A stretch of DNA of 64,000 nt. It comes from Wuchereria bancrofti. Lineage: Eukaryota; Nematoda; Chromadorea; Rhabditida; Onchocercidae. Numbering within the stretch: the stretch's first letter is position 1; every line of letters starts with the position of its first letter. Location of the stretch: contig SSBO01000001.1 of assembly GCA_005281725.1 (NCBI GenBank), forward strand, positions 8,756,781 through 8,820,780, read 5' to 3'. The notes under the pieces are model-generated. The model was not told the origin of the DNA. It saw nothing but the letters and a program-made list of their open reading frames with translations, and did not search any database. Positions 24,801 through 37,768 of this stretch are shown here, piece after piece. The translations under genes and the position numbers were made by a program.

Positions 24801-27800
24801 CATAAAAGTGATACTGGAAATGAAACTTCGAAATTTACACGGATCACCAATTAACCAAGAAAAGTATTTGTAATCATTAGTACTTAGAAAACAAATGTGG
24901 GGTCTTTGTAGTGCAATATATGATCGAGTAGCATCGAATTTTTTGAAATTTTTACTTTTGTTTTCGTATATTAAATCTATAATCGGAATTTTTTATTGAA
25001 GTATAATATTTCAGAACCGTATACAACCCGAGAAGCTCGAATTCATGTTCGACATATTCGTGATCTAATTCGTTCTCTTGATATGTCTGATGCTGTTAAT
25101 GGTACTGATGGTGCATCACTGTCATATCTTGCTTCAATGACATTAGGAGATCGCAAAAAAAACGCTGATAAGTAGGTGTTTTAATACAAAGTAGAAAATA
25201 TTGTGTTATATTTTATTTTTGATATTATCAACTCGTTGAGCAGTGCTCCGTGATATAACTTTTCTACTGCAATGCGTTGCAACAATGAATAGAACATTGA
25301 TTGATTTATAGAAGTTATTAGTTAAAAGCATAAATACTGAGTTAGAAATATCACATTTTTTAGGACATTAGAATGTTCTCCTCCAGATTATGTCTTGCCA
25401 GGATATAAGGAACGTCCATTAATACCATTATTACCGGTGATGAAAGATCCTGTATTAGCGTTGAAAAGTTTGGCAATTTCGCCGTTTAATCCACCACCAG
25501 GACATCGCAAGTTGAAGGTTTACCAGAAAAAATCGTTTCCAAAACTTTTAAAGTTCCAATGTATTAACATCAATAAATGTTAAGGAAACTTTTTTTCATA
25601 ATTCTACAAGCAGTAAATTATATGAACTTGTATAGGGAGATATTCTTTATTTGACGGTTGATACAAGGGAAGGACGACGTTATCATATAACTTGCTGTAC
25701 AAAAGGCTTTTATGTGAATGCAACCACCGAAGCAGGTTTTCGACCAACGCCCTCACCGTCACATAGGGCTGTTCACCATTCACTGTTGGATTTGCTTTCC
25801 TCGATTAGCATTTCATTTAAGCGTGCTATGGCATTAATTTTGAAGAGACGTTCCGAAAAGCATATTTTCGAACGACTGCCCACACCGTATCAGGTATTAT
25901 GATTTTGTCAAAATCGATAGTGAAAAGTTTTTCATTATTTTTACTTTCCTTTCTGCAAGTTGAAACTTTAAGGTCTAACTAGTCAATCTAATGAATTTAC
26001 TTAGATTGAGGAAATGAAAGAATTGGCATTACTGTCAACATAATATATAAACTTTATTTATCCACTTGCCTTTTGAAAGGTATCTCATATAAAGCTGCAC
26101 CCATTATGGGTTATGCATCTATTTATTTTGAATTTCTCGTATTATTTTCAATTAGCAGCCAGGTGGTTTTTTTTTTGCACACATAATTACTTATGAGAAA
26201 TGATGCGAAGTTATAATTTTCATTGTTGCTATGCAAATCGAGAAAGTTCCACATCAAAAGGATACTGCTGAGTGTTTTCAAAATTTCGTTGATTTTAAAA
26301 AAAATTTTCGTTGATCTCTTAATCATAAAAACTAACACTTCTTTATAGGTAAATTCGTGGATAGCACCGGTATTCGAACAAACTGAAGATGGAATTCGTG
26401 CAGAAGACTGTACACAGCCTCATAAGATTGGTCTTGAAGATCATATTCCTGGACAAATTCGTGATTGGAACGAGGAACTGCAAACGACTCACGAATTACC
26501 ACGTGAAACACTCGGTGAACGACTCATTCGAGAAAGAGCTATCTTTAAAATTCACAGCGACTTTGTTTCTGCTGCGATTAAAGTAAATGTTTGTCATCTT
26601 TTTTTTTGAGCATCTTCTTTATTAATAGCACAAGATTTAATGTCCTTTTAAAATAATTCGATGGACTGTCATAAGTTTTTTTTTTTTTGTGTGTGTGCTA
26701 TTTCAACAACTTTATATGCTTAAGAATAAATCATAGGAGAAATACCAGTGTTAGTGTGAGCTTTTTTCGAAAAACATCGCGGAAAGGAGAGGGAAAAGCC
26801 CTATTGATTCCATCTATTTGGAATAGTTGTCCAAATAATTCTTATGCTTGCTAAATTTTAACAAGAAAGAAGTCGCTTTTCTCCAAATTACCATATAATT
26901 ATTTTTCTGGGAGCGATGGCAGTTGTCGATGGGAATGTTGTTGCAATAAATCCGGCTGATGAACCACGAACGCATATGTATATATGGAATAACATATTCT
27001 TTTCGCTTGGGTTTGATGTTAAAGATCATTATAAGGTTAGATTAACACATTCTGTTGAACAAGTTCCTTCTTCATCATTATAATTTCATAATGATTTAAG
27101 TTCCAATTTAAGGATTTTTAACTTTTTTTTCAAAGAAGTCCTACGCTTTAGTGTAGAATAATGATTCAAGCAATATTAATTGCTAGCTTGAAAATCCCCG
27201 AATTTTTTTAGCTTACTTGGAATAGCTGTGAACACATTTCAAGAAAAGGAGCATTTTTCTATGTTGAAAAAATTTTATTAACTTGTAGTTTACGAAAGTG
27301 AAATTATGTTATCAAACGATGCTAATTTTATAATAACTTTTGAGATTACATTACAGGATTTGGGAGGCGATGCAGCTGCCCATGCAGCAACATCGAATGA
27401 TTTACAGGGTGTACGAGCTTATGCGCAACTTGACAATCCAAAACTTTTTACTTTGGGCATGGTCATTATCGATTACAAGGGATTTCGGTAATTATGCTTC
27501 TTTTAAGGATACAAAGGATATTCATGAGTACGTAGAGAAAATTCTATAAAAGGATCTAGCTTTAACATTTAATCATGCAAGAAGGACCTTTATGTTATTT
27601 CTTAATTTTTGATGTTTTAATTTCAGATTCTTCATAGCAAATAATTTCTCATAGCTATTACAATATAACGTGTTCGTTTGTACATCATTCATTTGATTAA
27701 TGAATGAACGCAAATGCATTACAGAGTAACTGCACAATCGATTATACCAGGTATTCTGGAGAGAGAACAGGAACAAAGTGTTATTTACGGGTCGGTCGAT

Positions 27801-30800
27801 TTTGGTAAGACAGTTGTTAGTTCTGAGGTAGGTGTTTCTTCTTAAAATTTCAAAAATTTTTTTTTCAATATCAAATGATATGAGAATTTAGTTAAATTTT
27901 TAAAAGGAAATTGTTAATTTAAGTGGTTTTTGATTCTAATGAGTGTTGTTTCAATTTCTTCTTTATCTGTCAAACATTTTAATAGGAATATCATGACTTA
28001 TTATCGAAGCCAGCAGAGCAGTTGAAAATTTTACCTCATGAAGTTCACAGTGGCAAGGATGATGGGAAAATCATTAAGCTGTGCTCATCTTTTGAAACTA
28101 AGGTAAGCATATTTTTTGACTTTCAGTTTCAGTCGGAATAAGGCTATAGATGGACGCAACTGTTGTTGTTTTGTCATATCGCTTTTTTTCAAAAAAAATA
28201 CCATTGCTGTTTTTTATATACTATCGTTTCTTTTTTTTTTTTTGGAAAGTATTTTTTCACATTTCAATACGACATATTGAGCTTTTTAGTGTACTAGAAA
28301 ACTCAGTTTAGAGAGGAAATATGCCTTACCTTATAAATTGATTGGCCCCTGTAATCAAAGTGCTGTTAAAATGACGCAGATAAACTTGAAAGTGAACGAA
28401 TAAAATTCCTAAAACATATACAAATGTTTTCGAAAGCAAATCAATGTACTGTTTGGGCGAAGTAATTCATCGTCCAAAAGATATGCAGTTCAGTAAATGA
28501 CCTACTACGATTGAGCTTTCTTTGATTTATAACTTACTACTATTGAGCTGGAGATCCTTTGATTTATAATATACCACAAAATATTTTCGTAGACAAATTA
28601 CAGTTGAAATGAATATGAAAAATCAAAATGTAAGTTGTTGCCGAGGAATAGTAATACTAGTTATTTACTTATTTTTTTCAGGGTATTGTTGGAAACGATT
28701 CGCGACATTATATTTTAGATCTATTAAGAACTTTTCCACCAGATGTAAATTATCTTGAAGATGCGGAAGTAACAGATATTTGCAAGGCAAACGGATATCC
28801 ACGTGTATTTCCACATAAGCTTGCTTCGTTGAGGCAGGAATTAATTGAGGCTTTCGTCGAGTTCGTTTTTTTTTTTTTTTTCGTCTACTTTTTTAATATT
28901 TTATATTTTGCGCATAATCCACAGTACTTAAATTGTATATGCATTTTCATTTGTGACACTGTTAAACGATGAACAAGAATATTCCTTATGTAATGGCAAG
29001 TATTAATGTCACATCGATTTTGTTTAATGAGATATCATTTGTTTCTCTTAAAGGTGCCGTTATTTGATGTTTATTCGTATAGCTGCATATCATGTGCAAC
29101 AAACTAGGCTGGGATTGTTGGAAACGGATTATGATGATGATAAGAATGAAACGACAAAAGAAGATGCTGTTCTAAAAGTGACAGGATTCAGTGAAGATGC
29201 AATTATGAGTCAGATCAAGGTATTTTAATGAAAGTGTTGGATTTTATTATTTTCTGAGAAGATAGGGTTGGAAATTGTATAAAAAATACTGAGACAGAAT
29301 CGTCCCTTTTTTGATCTTTCACTGTTTGCTTGCTAATTTTTGCAAACATCAACAGAAATTATTTCGAGAACAAATTTTTTAATCCTTGCTGTTTTAGTTT
29401 TCTTTCCTGTTGCTTGTCACATGTGGGAATAGATTCGGATCTCTTGAAAAATATCTATTTCTTATAAAATTATGTCAATTAATTTACATGAAAAATTGCA
29501 GCAATATTCTTAGCTTTCGTCTAATTTAAGACAAAAGAAAAAAATTCAGGATCTCCAAAAATTGAATGTGAGACTTGATTATTATTACTATTACCATTAT
29601 TTTTGTAAGTTGTTTATATGAAGTAGCCGTGTAATTTGATTACAATAACAGTGATTCTTATCAATGACAACCTTATTTAGTTCCTATCAGTCCTTGTAAA
29701 TTCTTTTTTTCATTTTATTAATCAGAACTAGAAATTTTTTCTTTTTTTTATAGAGTGAAATAGCTGCTGATATAAAAGTTGATGAAATGCCGTTGTTGGA
29801 AACTGAAGCAGCAAAAAAAATTATGGAAGAGGTTATTGATAGCGATCAGAAGAAAGCTGACAGTTTGGATAAAGAAATATCTGAAACGGTAAGTGCTGTG
29901 TTGGATTTACAGCAATTTTTTCACTGCAGTCTTCATTTAATTCCAAAATTTTTAGAGGTTTAAATTTTCATATTTTTTTTTTAAAAAAAAATTTTTTTTT
30001 TTTTTTTGACAAAAATGACCATTTATTATTCTGAAGATAATGGCAAAGGCGGCAAAAGCAGTAGGATCAATTCGCATGGATGCATTTGATATTAGATTTA
30101 ATCCGGATTGCTACTGTTCAACAGTACGCCATGCCGAAAGTGAAGATATTACAAAGCAGCGACGTTTGGTAGCTGAAGCAGCTGAATTTTTAGTTGTACA
30201 GGTATAGGATACATTATTTCAAGTGCTTCTTTTTGAATTTCTTAATGTATAGGAAATATTTTAGATGGTAATTGGAAGACTGCAATTACAAGTGTAATAA
30301 GCGTATTGTGTAGTGATCTTCGATATTGTTGATCTAACAAACTGATTGGTTTACATCATATGTAACATTAAAGAAGCACTATACTGGTAGAGTGGGATAT
30401 TCTTGCTGATTTTAGAAGTATTTCATAACTGTCAGCTTATTCAATGTCTATTATTATTTTTATTGTAGCTGATATTTCATTTAGCAATTACCAAATTTCG
30501 TTCGTGACTGCTTGCAACGTACGGTAATGCCACTGGATGGCGCATCACTTATCGATTCGTTACATTCACGTGGTATCAATATCCGATATCTGGGTAAACT
30601 GACAAAATATATCGAAAATGTTGGACAATTAACTTATCTTAAGGTAAATAGTCAATTTAGTGTTTGTTTTTCTTGTTGTCGTAGCTGTTGTCTAAACATG
30701 ATAATAATCACACTGCAGTAAAATTTATTTTCGTTGTTGTATTCGGCAGATGTATTCATCATTTGTTTCATTTACAGGAATTGTCGTTTTAGTGGAATTT

Positions 30801-33800
30801 GCGATCATACTTAATGTGCTTAATTGCTCACTCATGCATCCCATATTTTTCAGTAACTTATTCATTTGAGATTGGTAATTAATTTCAAAGTTTCTGCATA
30901 AATTCTAGGTGATCTGTATCACGGAGTTGTTATGTCGATGTGCAAAACATATCTTCCGCGGCTATCTTCAACCTGTAACATCAGCGCACACAGCAGCGGC
31001 AGTATCACATTTCCTGAATTGTCTTCTGAGTCCATCAACTGAACCTCTAACATCGTCTAATGAAGAAGTTAGTTTTGTTTTTGCTTTTTAATTCTTTCTT
31101 GCAACTTTTACTCACAATTTTAAACTTTTTTCACCGAAGAGATGTGTCCATTACGACGGGTGTTACTGTAGCAATTTATGTGAGTAACCTATGTGTTATG
31201 AATAAAACTGAATTAAATTCATGCATTATTTCCAGATATCGATGCCAATAAATAGTGTTAGGAAATCGCGATCATCAAAGCGTCGGAAACAGATCAACAG
31301 TGGTGGTAAAGAAAATGATGACTGGGCTCAAATGTCATCACACAGGCTTTGGGAACGAGTCAAATCAGATGCTGATTTTTATTATGCGTTTACAATTGAC
31401 GAAGAAAATGTTGATGCATATTTATCCACAGTTGGAATTCAAAAAACTTCTTTTTTACGCCGTTTTGTACAAATAGTTGGAATCCAGGTATTATTTCGAT
31501 GAAAAGATGGTTTAATGAATTATGTTTTTATTGCTTAAAAAGTACAAGGTGCGAAGACAATCATCATTTTTTTATGATTTAATTGGAAAATATTCGCTTT
31601 ATAATATGGATGGAATATCATAATTTATCTTGTGAATCTCTGAAGACAAAGTAATGGCATCTTTTAGTCTGCTTTGAACTCTGAAAAAGTGCTAAAAAAG
31701 GAAAGTTGTTTTGAAATGTGGCAAATAGATTCCATTGTAGAGATCCAGAAGAAAAAGAAAAGTTCATGAGTGCAAATGATAAAAAAAAAAACGAAGATTC
31801 GTAAGTGCAGTGAAATTTTAACTTTAAATTTTGGAAATTTTGTTGAATGAAAGGCATACATGTTTTCAGATGCTTTTGCGGGATTACAATTTAGAAGCAG
31901 GGAAGAAATCACAACTATTCGTTGAGGATGATATTCAAAGCTTGTATTGCCAAGCGAAGCATGTTGATCCAAAAGCTGTAGATGCTCACAGTTTGTTCCT
32001 TTCTGGACAAACCAAAGTACAGCAAGGTATAGTTTATTATAATTTGTTCTTCATTTATTGTTCGAATAATTTGATCATTTACTGGTGTTATGAATCAAAT
32101 AGTTTAATACGATGTGATAAATGTTAATTCACTTCAATCCACTGCTGTGAAAATAAGACATGGGAATTGTCTAAAGGAAAAGATGTTGAAATGTATGAAA
32201 GTTATACAAACAGATAAAGATATTTCGCATTTTTATATTTTTATGAGCTACGATTTATTTTATTTTCTTTTTGTACAAGTAATTAGAGCACTGCTGTGAA
32301 ATGTGCCCGTAAATAGATGATGGAGGAGTGTGTTTCATATACTAAATATTTATGTGCACATTAAATAATTATATTTTCACGTTCTATGAAGTTTTTTTTT
32401 TTTGTCTATTTCCAGGTCAGTTACGTGCTGGATTTGATTTAGTATTGGAATCTCTTAATCTGATGAATAGTGTATATGGCGCGGTGCATTCTGATATGGC
32501 GCAGTGTATGCGTTTGCTTGCTCGTCTTTCATATATCCTTGGCGATCCGTCTGAAGCGCTGTCGCAACAGCACAAAGCAACATTGATGAGCGAGCGTTGT
32601 AATGGTTTGGATAGTGCTAATACCATTATTGAATATGTTAGTTTTGTTTTTTTTTTTTTTTTTTTAGTTTATGAGATATTCGAATTATTGTCAGGGAAAA
32701 ATCATCATTTCTAGGCTCGATAGCGAAGAATTTGCTTAAAAATAGAGTAATCTTTTAAGCTCTTCTTTTAAGGTTTTCTTCATTTTGCCAGTTTTGATTC
32801 TTAGTTTAATGCTTCATCTTATTAAACAGAAACAGCAACATAAAAAAAGAATAGTCGCTTAAATTTTAATAAAGGTAGCATGTATTTTTATATTATTGCG
32901 CCATCCAAAGATCACTTGTTTACTTGCATAACATATCCACTTCGTTTTTGAGACTTCATATACTCTAAACATTTCATCTGTATATGTCAGCACTAAGACT
33001 TTTTATTCAGTATAGTTCTGACATCTCATTTTTTTACATCAGCAAGTACAAACTAATAAATTTAGCCCCTCTAATTCTTATGTTTGGTTTTATAATTCAA
33101 TCATTTTCTTGTTTCAGTTGAATCTTGCTCATTTCTCGTTTGCAAATCTTCACATTGCTGCTGCATTGAAGTTACTCTATCGAGCACGTTATCTGTTACT
33201 ACTTATTCATGGTATATTTTTAAGTTTTTTTCTGTACTTTATTGATTGGACATTTTCGTTCGCTTTATGTTATTCACATTTAACTTCATATTTGTCTTAC
33301 ATTAGGCAATCATTCACGATTGTAAATAGACAAACAAATATATATGAATAAATGAAATACGTTAAAAAATGTGATGGTAAGTTATAAAGTTATCATAAGC
33401 TAGGGAAATAGTAGATAATTTGAAGTTTCTTTTTACGCCAACAATATTTGTTTTTGACAAGTGTTCAAATTTAATGATCTTTATGTTCTCTTGAAGGAGA
33501 AAACCATCCATTCATGGCTGAAATAGATGGCAATATTGGTGTAATATTGTATGCCGTGCAGGAATTCGATGATGCATTGAAATTTCTTCAAAATGCACTG
33601 AAATTGCACCAAATCTATTTGGAACCACAAGCTTTGAAGACAGCGCTTATATATCATTTGTTAGCAAGGACTTATTCGTGTCGTGGAGATTTCCGCACTG
33701 CATTACAAATGGAAAAGGTATGTTAGAAGCAGGGGATTGATCAAATATTTACACTTTCTTCTTGTTCATATAATTTAGAATTTTCGGAATATTACAATTA

Positions 33801-34729
33801 GATGGGTGGTTTGTAATTCGTAGAGTTTCTTATCAGATCCTATAAAATCCTGAAACTTGATGGTAAAATTTTAGAGGAATCCAAATACTTCATTTTCAAC
33901 TTTTTGAGCTAAAATTTTATTTAATTCTAATAGAAGAATGGATTTTGATTTTAAGAAATGATGCAAATTAAAAGTTTCTAGGAAACATTTACAATTTATT
34001 CAAAAACATTTGGCACTGATCATGAAAAGACGAAGGAAAGCAGTGAGTGTTTGAAACATTTGACGCAGCAGGCTGTTACTTTCCAAAAACGTATTAATGA
34101 AGCTAATCGGCAGGGTTCTAACAATATTGGACAGCTTCTTCCTGTTGAGGTTTGCATGTTTTGAAACTTTCCTAACTGAATTTGACATATGAAATTACTT
34201 GGTCATATTTAAAGGATTTTGAGAAATAAAGAGGCTGAATGTGTAAGGTTTATGAGTAAAGCGAAGCAATTATTTGCCTATTAAATTCTTGATTACCTAG
34301 GTTGAAAGTAAATCTTGTGCATTTAAAAGGTGCGAATATTTTACAGATATTGGGATGATGAGTATGAAATAAGAAAGATTAAATAGAATTAGTTTAGCAT
34401 GGTTGAAAATAAATTCAAATAAATTTTCATTTAAATTGTATTTTCAGATTCATCGTCCATCATTACATAGTGTACTTGAAGTATTAAATATATTAAATGG
34501 GATCATATTTATACAACTCAAAGGTATTTCAACATCTTCGGATATCGGTGAAGAAATTGACGACGAGTTGGGAAATAACAATAATAATAAGAGGAAGAAA
34601 AAAGCTGTGGAAGATTTGGCAATGAAAAAGAATGGAAATAATGATGATACAACAGTAATTTCATCACGACCACGTATTAGCAGTGGAAGCAGTACCGCAC
34701 AAGCCATGCAAGAAGTTGCCTTAGATTAA
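21879..34729 (+). CDS. clu-1: CLUH / CLU-1, clustered mitochondria protein
   Basis: The complete gene has 25 exons: 21879-21938, 22506-22617, 24057-24163, 24486-24657, 25015-25171, 25364-25517, 25636-25893, 26349-26582, 26910-27035, 27357-27487, 27725-27827, 27986-28102, 28682-28860, 29054-29219, 29754-29888, 30037-30201, 30485-30643, 30909-31067, 31236-31487, 31870-32026, 32416-32636, 33118-33211, 33497-33717, 33982-34149, 34448-34729. They total 4,089 nt, one frame, about 1,362 aa; animal CLUH proteins are about 1,250-1,310 aa. The N-terminal domain (about 60-200) has [20 protein letters not shown]. The Clu domain (about 340-640) has [19 protein letters not shown]. An eIF3-p135-like region (about 740-980) follows, then tetratricopeptide repeats (about 1,030-1,260) and an Asn/Lys-rich tail. 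The family is cytosolic, binds mRNAs for mitochondrial proteins and controls mitochondrial distribution. Intron 4 has a GC donor; intron 8 seems to end in TG. The start was chosen from the nearby acceptor and family fit. Confidence 0.95.
23821..23972. repeat. Dispersed repeat copy 1 (in CLUH intron 2)
   Basis: About 123 bp (23,821-23,943) match 47,122-47,247 with scattered substitutions, sharing blocks such as CATAATACATAACCTGAG and GGGATAAAGACAT. The end of this copy forms a near-perfect palindrome (TAAGTTAAGGAGTCA paired with TGATTCCTTAACTTA, to 23,972), as in a small foldback transposon end. Confidence 0.8.
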
Positions 34730-34924
34730 AAAATTTGGGGAAATGTTGTATCATCAACTTCAATTCCTCTATTCATAACTAGTTTCTTCTGAACATATTT
34801 TGAATAGTTTTTTCTTTTTTTTTTTAATTGTAATGTAAAGGATTAGATAGTAAAGTAAGTCACAATAATTAAAGGTACGTTTCAAACCTTGAAACATCTT
34901 ACAGAGAGTGAAATTATATCTAGT

Positions 34925-34930
34925 AATAAA
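34925..34930 (+). terminator. Candidate poly(A) signal of CLUH
   Basis: AATAAA lies 196 nt after the CLUH stop codon and is the first exact match I see downstream. Confidence 0.5.
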
Positions 34931-37740
34931 ACGCAGGTTACGCACATTATTGAGATGTTTGAATTTGAGGATTTCCTGCATCTTTGTCCTTTTTAAATTA
35001 AATTATATCAAAAATTTAAATTATAATGGAATATATTCATTAGCTGTTTTTAGTATCATTCAGATCCAATACTGCTCATTATTTGTTTTTCGAAGTGTTC
35101 TTATTGCCAGTAGCTTTGTTCATTCAATTTTTTTACATTTACAAAAGTATTCATTCTTACTGCTCACACAACGTTTGTTGTTTTTTTTTTTTCGATTTAT
35201 TTTATATTTTTTACATTTGTAAAGAAGTTTTGCATAGTAACCGAAATTGTGCACATGTTATTGTTGCTGTTACTAAACGATAAATTCCGATTTAAACTTG
35301 AAACTTAAAGTTGGTAGTTTTGGGAGATTTTATTTTCCGAAAGAGCTCAACAAAATATCCTGTATCGTTTGAATCACACATAGGAATTTGGCTATACGAG
35401 TTTTGCATTTCCCCGACGATTTCAGTGGAGAGGGAATTATTGAACTCGTAATTCATTGTAGTGTTTATGTTGAAGTATACAGTGTAAATAATTTTACCTA
35501 TTGAAACACTTCGTAAATTCCAATCCTTTTAACGATATTGCTTCATCGAAGAGGAGGAGAATGGAGCGGTAGCTTAAATTTAAATAGGAGATAAATTTTG
35601 CTTATCACATGATGGGGAGGGGGTGGCGTATATTGCTGAGATACATGCCTTATCATCCTAAAGCGTTTACTTTTTCTTTTCTTTAGTGAAAGTTAAAGAC
35701 TTATCTTTCTTTCCATGCAATTTGAACTTTTCTTATCTGTTTATTCAGTAGTGTGCAGTTATTAACAGACATTTGTGTAGTGTTTGTGTTATCGCATTAT
35801 TAAATTAAGTTATAAATTTATTGGATGCCATATCTCCTATTGATTTTTTTACTTACTTTTCCCGATGATATGTGTAATAACTATTTCGTGTACGGTGTGA
35901 CAGTGATCCTACTATTACAGGAATGCATATTGTCCTAAGTTATTATTTTTCAGTACTCACTAATTGAAAATATCAGGAAGCGTCAATCTTGAAAAAAGTA
36001 GTTTGCATTTCTATTATTTGAAAAACTGATGCATTTCTGTTGAGAAACATATGTTTCGTTTCATTTTCTTTTTCACTTCTTAAATTTGAATACGATTGTT
36101 ACTATTACAGCTATGACCAATAATAGCAAATACGAATAATATATTAGAACAAGTCATAATTGATTGCCTGTCTAGTTGTAGATGAATCAAAGATATCAGG
36201 TGATCGCACTGTGAAGGAGCTAAATCTCATAATTTTTTCTAAGAAAATAATTGAAATAGAAAGATGAAGTGTGGATTATAAAATACTCCAAAATTCCTAA
36301 TCTTTAAATGCAGCAATATTCATTTTGGAATGAAGATGTACAGTAGCTGATAGCAATACATCTATTTGTAAACCGTTTCCTCTTTTCTTTTTTTCAGGAA
36401 TGTTTTCTGTTTGTGCTTGTTAGCTTTCTCATTGTTTTTGTAACCGTTTGAATTTGAAACTGACGGGTTTAGTTTTATTTTCTTTTTTTATTATTTGTGC
36501 TTGTTGAAGAATTTCTGTTTCCTTCTTTGATCCTTTGCGACCTCATTATCAAAAATTTTTATTCTAAATCCATTATATACGTGTGTATATTACATGCATG
36601 TCTCTCTCTCTCTCTCTCCCTCTCTCTCTGTGTGTGTGTGTGTGACGTAAAACTCTATAATTGTACAAAGTGTTTATGCATTTTGTAAAATGCAGCCAAA
36701 TTCTATCTCCCATGGTAATCTACCAAACGAATTAGATTAAACGTATGTGTGTACTAATCTTATATTTACCGGAAAAACATTCTCAGTAAATTTAGCTTTA
36801 TAGTTAAGTCCTTTTCTAGACTTTAATTATGAGAAAAACTGTTTGCAAAGGATAAATGAATCAGGAATGATTTTAATAAAGCATTCGGAAGATTTTCTCC
36901 TCAGTTTTGTTTTTAAATACCACTCTGATTTATAAAAATACAATCTTTAGATTTTAATTTAAATTGACAGAAAAGCACAATTCTTTGTAAATTATGCTTG
37001 TCCATTCCTGCACGATTTATTCGAATGGAAGTTTTTTCCACCTAAACCAACGAATCAGAGAGCTAAGGTGGTGAAGATTGAAGCCATAAAATCAAAGCTA
37101 GCCAGATAATTCGAGAGTCAATATCAGAGTATCTGTGGTAATGGTTGAAGGAGAATCAGGACTGGGATTATTTGACTAGATTACTACTGGAAATTATTTT
37201 TAAAAAATGAGATGGGAGAGGTACAAGTGAATTGTCCATTAATATCACGAATCAGAAAATAAAAATTAATTTTAGAGCAGTTATTGAGATTGTAACCAAG
37301 CGTATAAATAATTCCCGAGTGAGAAATAACGATTACAATTTTACAATAAAAACTGGAATTAATTTCTGTGAAATGAAAGAAAAGCCTGCGACAACTAAAA
37401 GTAATTCAATAGAAATCATTGGAAATCTAGGATCAGAAATCATGACAACTTCAATTCAAGATACAAAGTGAGAGCAGTTGGTGATTCTTTCTGCCGGTAC
37501 TTTTTCCTTTTTTTTTAAAAAAAAAAAGTATTTTTTATCTTTTTTTCTTAAAAATATAAGATAAAGCAAAATCCTTGAGTCTTCAACGAGACACTGCAAC
37601 GGATTCTACAAGTCTTACAAGTAAAAGATCGAAATAAATATGCTAAATGGGCGAATATCCTCTAAAGAGAACAGGGGCTGTTTTTTTGATTAAATCAATG
37701 GATTAGTGGGAGCTAATTTTGAACGCCAACAATAATATAT
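34931..37740. other. Convergent intergenic region between CLUH and NOMO
   Basis: The CLUH and NOMO genes point towards each other here. I see no further gene. A CT/TG microsatellite lies at 36,601-36,644. Open frames such as 37,232-37,471 have no splice context or family resemblance. Confidence 0.55.
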
Positions 37741-37744
37741 AAAT

Positions 37745-37750
37745 TTTATT
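37745..37750 (-). terminator. Candidate poly(A) signal of NOMO
   Basis: TTTATT on the plus strand is AATAAA in the sense of the gene, only about 20 nt past the stop codon, so the 3' untranslated region would be very short. Confidence 0.5.
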
Positions 37751-37768
37751 ATCACCTACTACTTTTCC

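Noticed and set aside
32352..32714. Extended open frame around CLUH exon 21
   Set aside because: Only 32,416-32,636 is exon; the flanks are intron read-through into T-rich sequence.
37232..37471. 79-codon open frame after CLUH
   Set aside because: Asn/Lys/Ile-rich, as expected by chance in AT-rich sequence, with no neighbouring exon.
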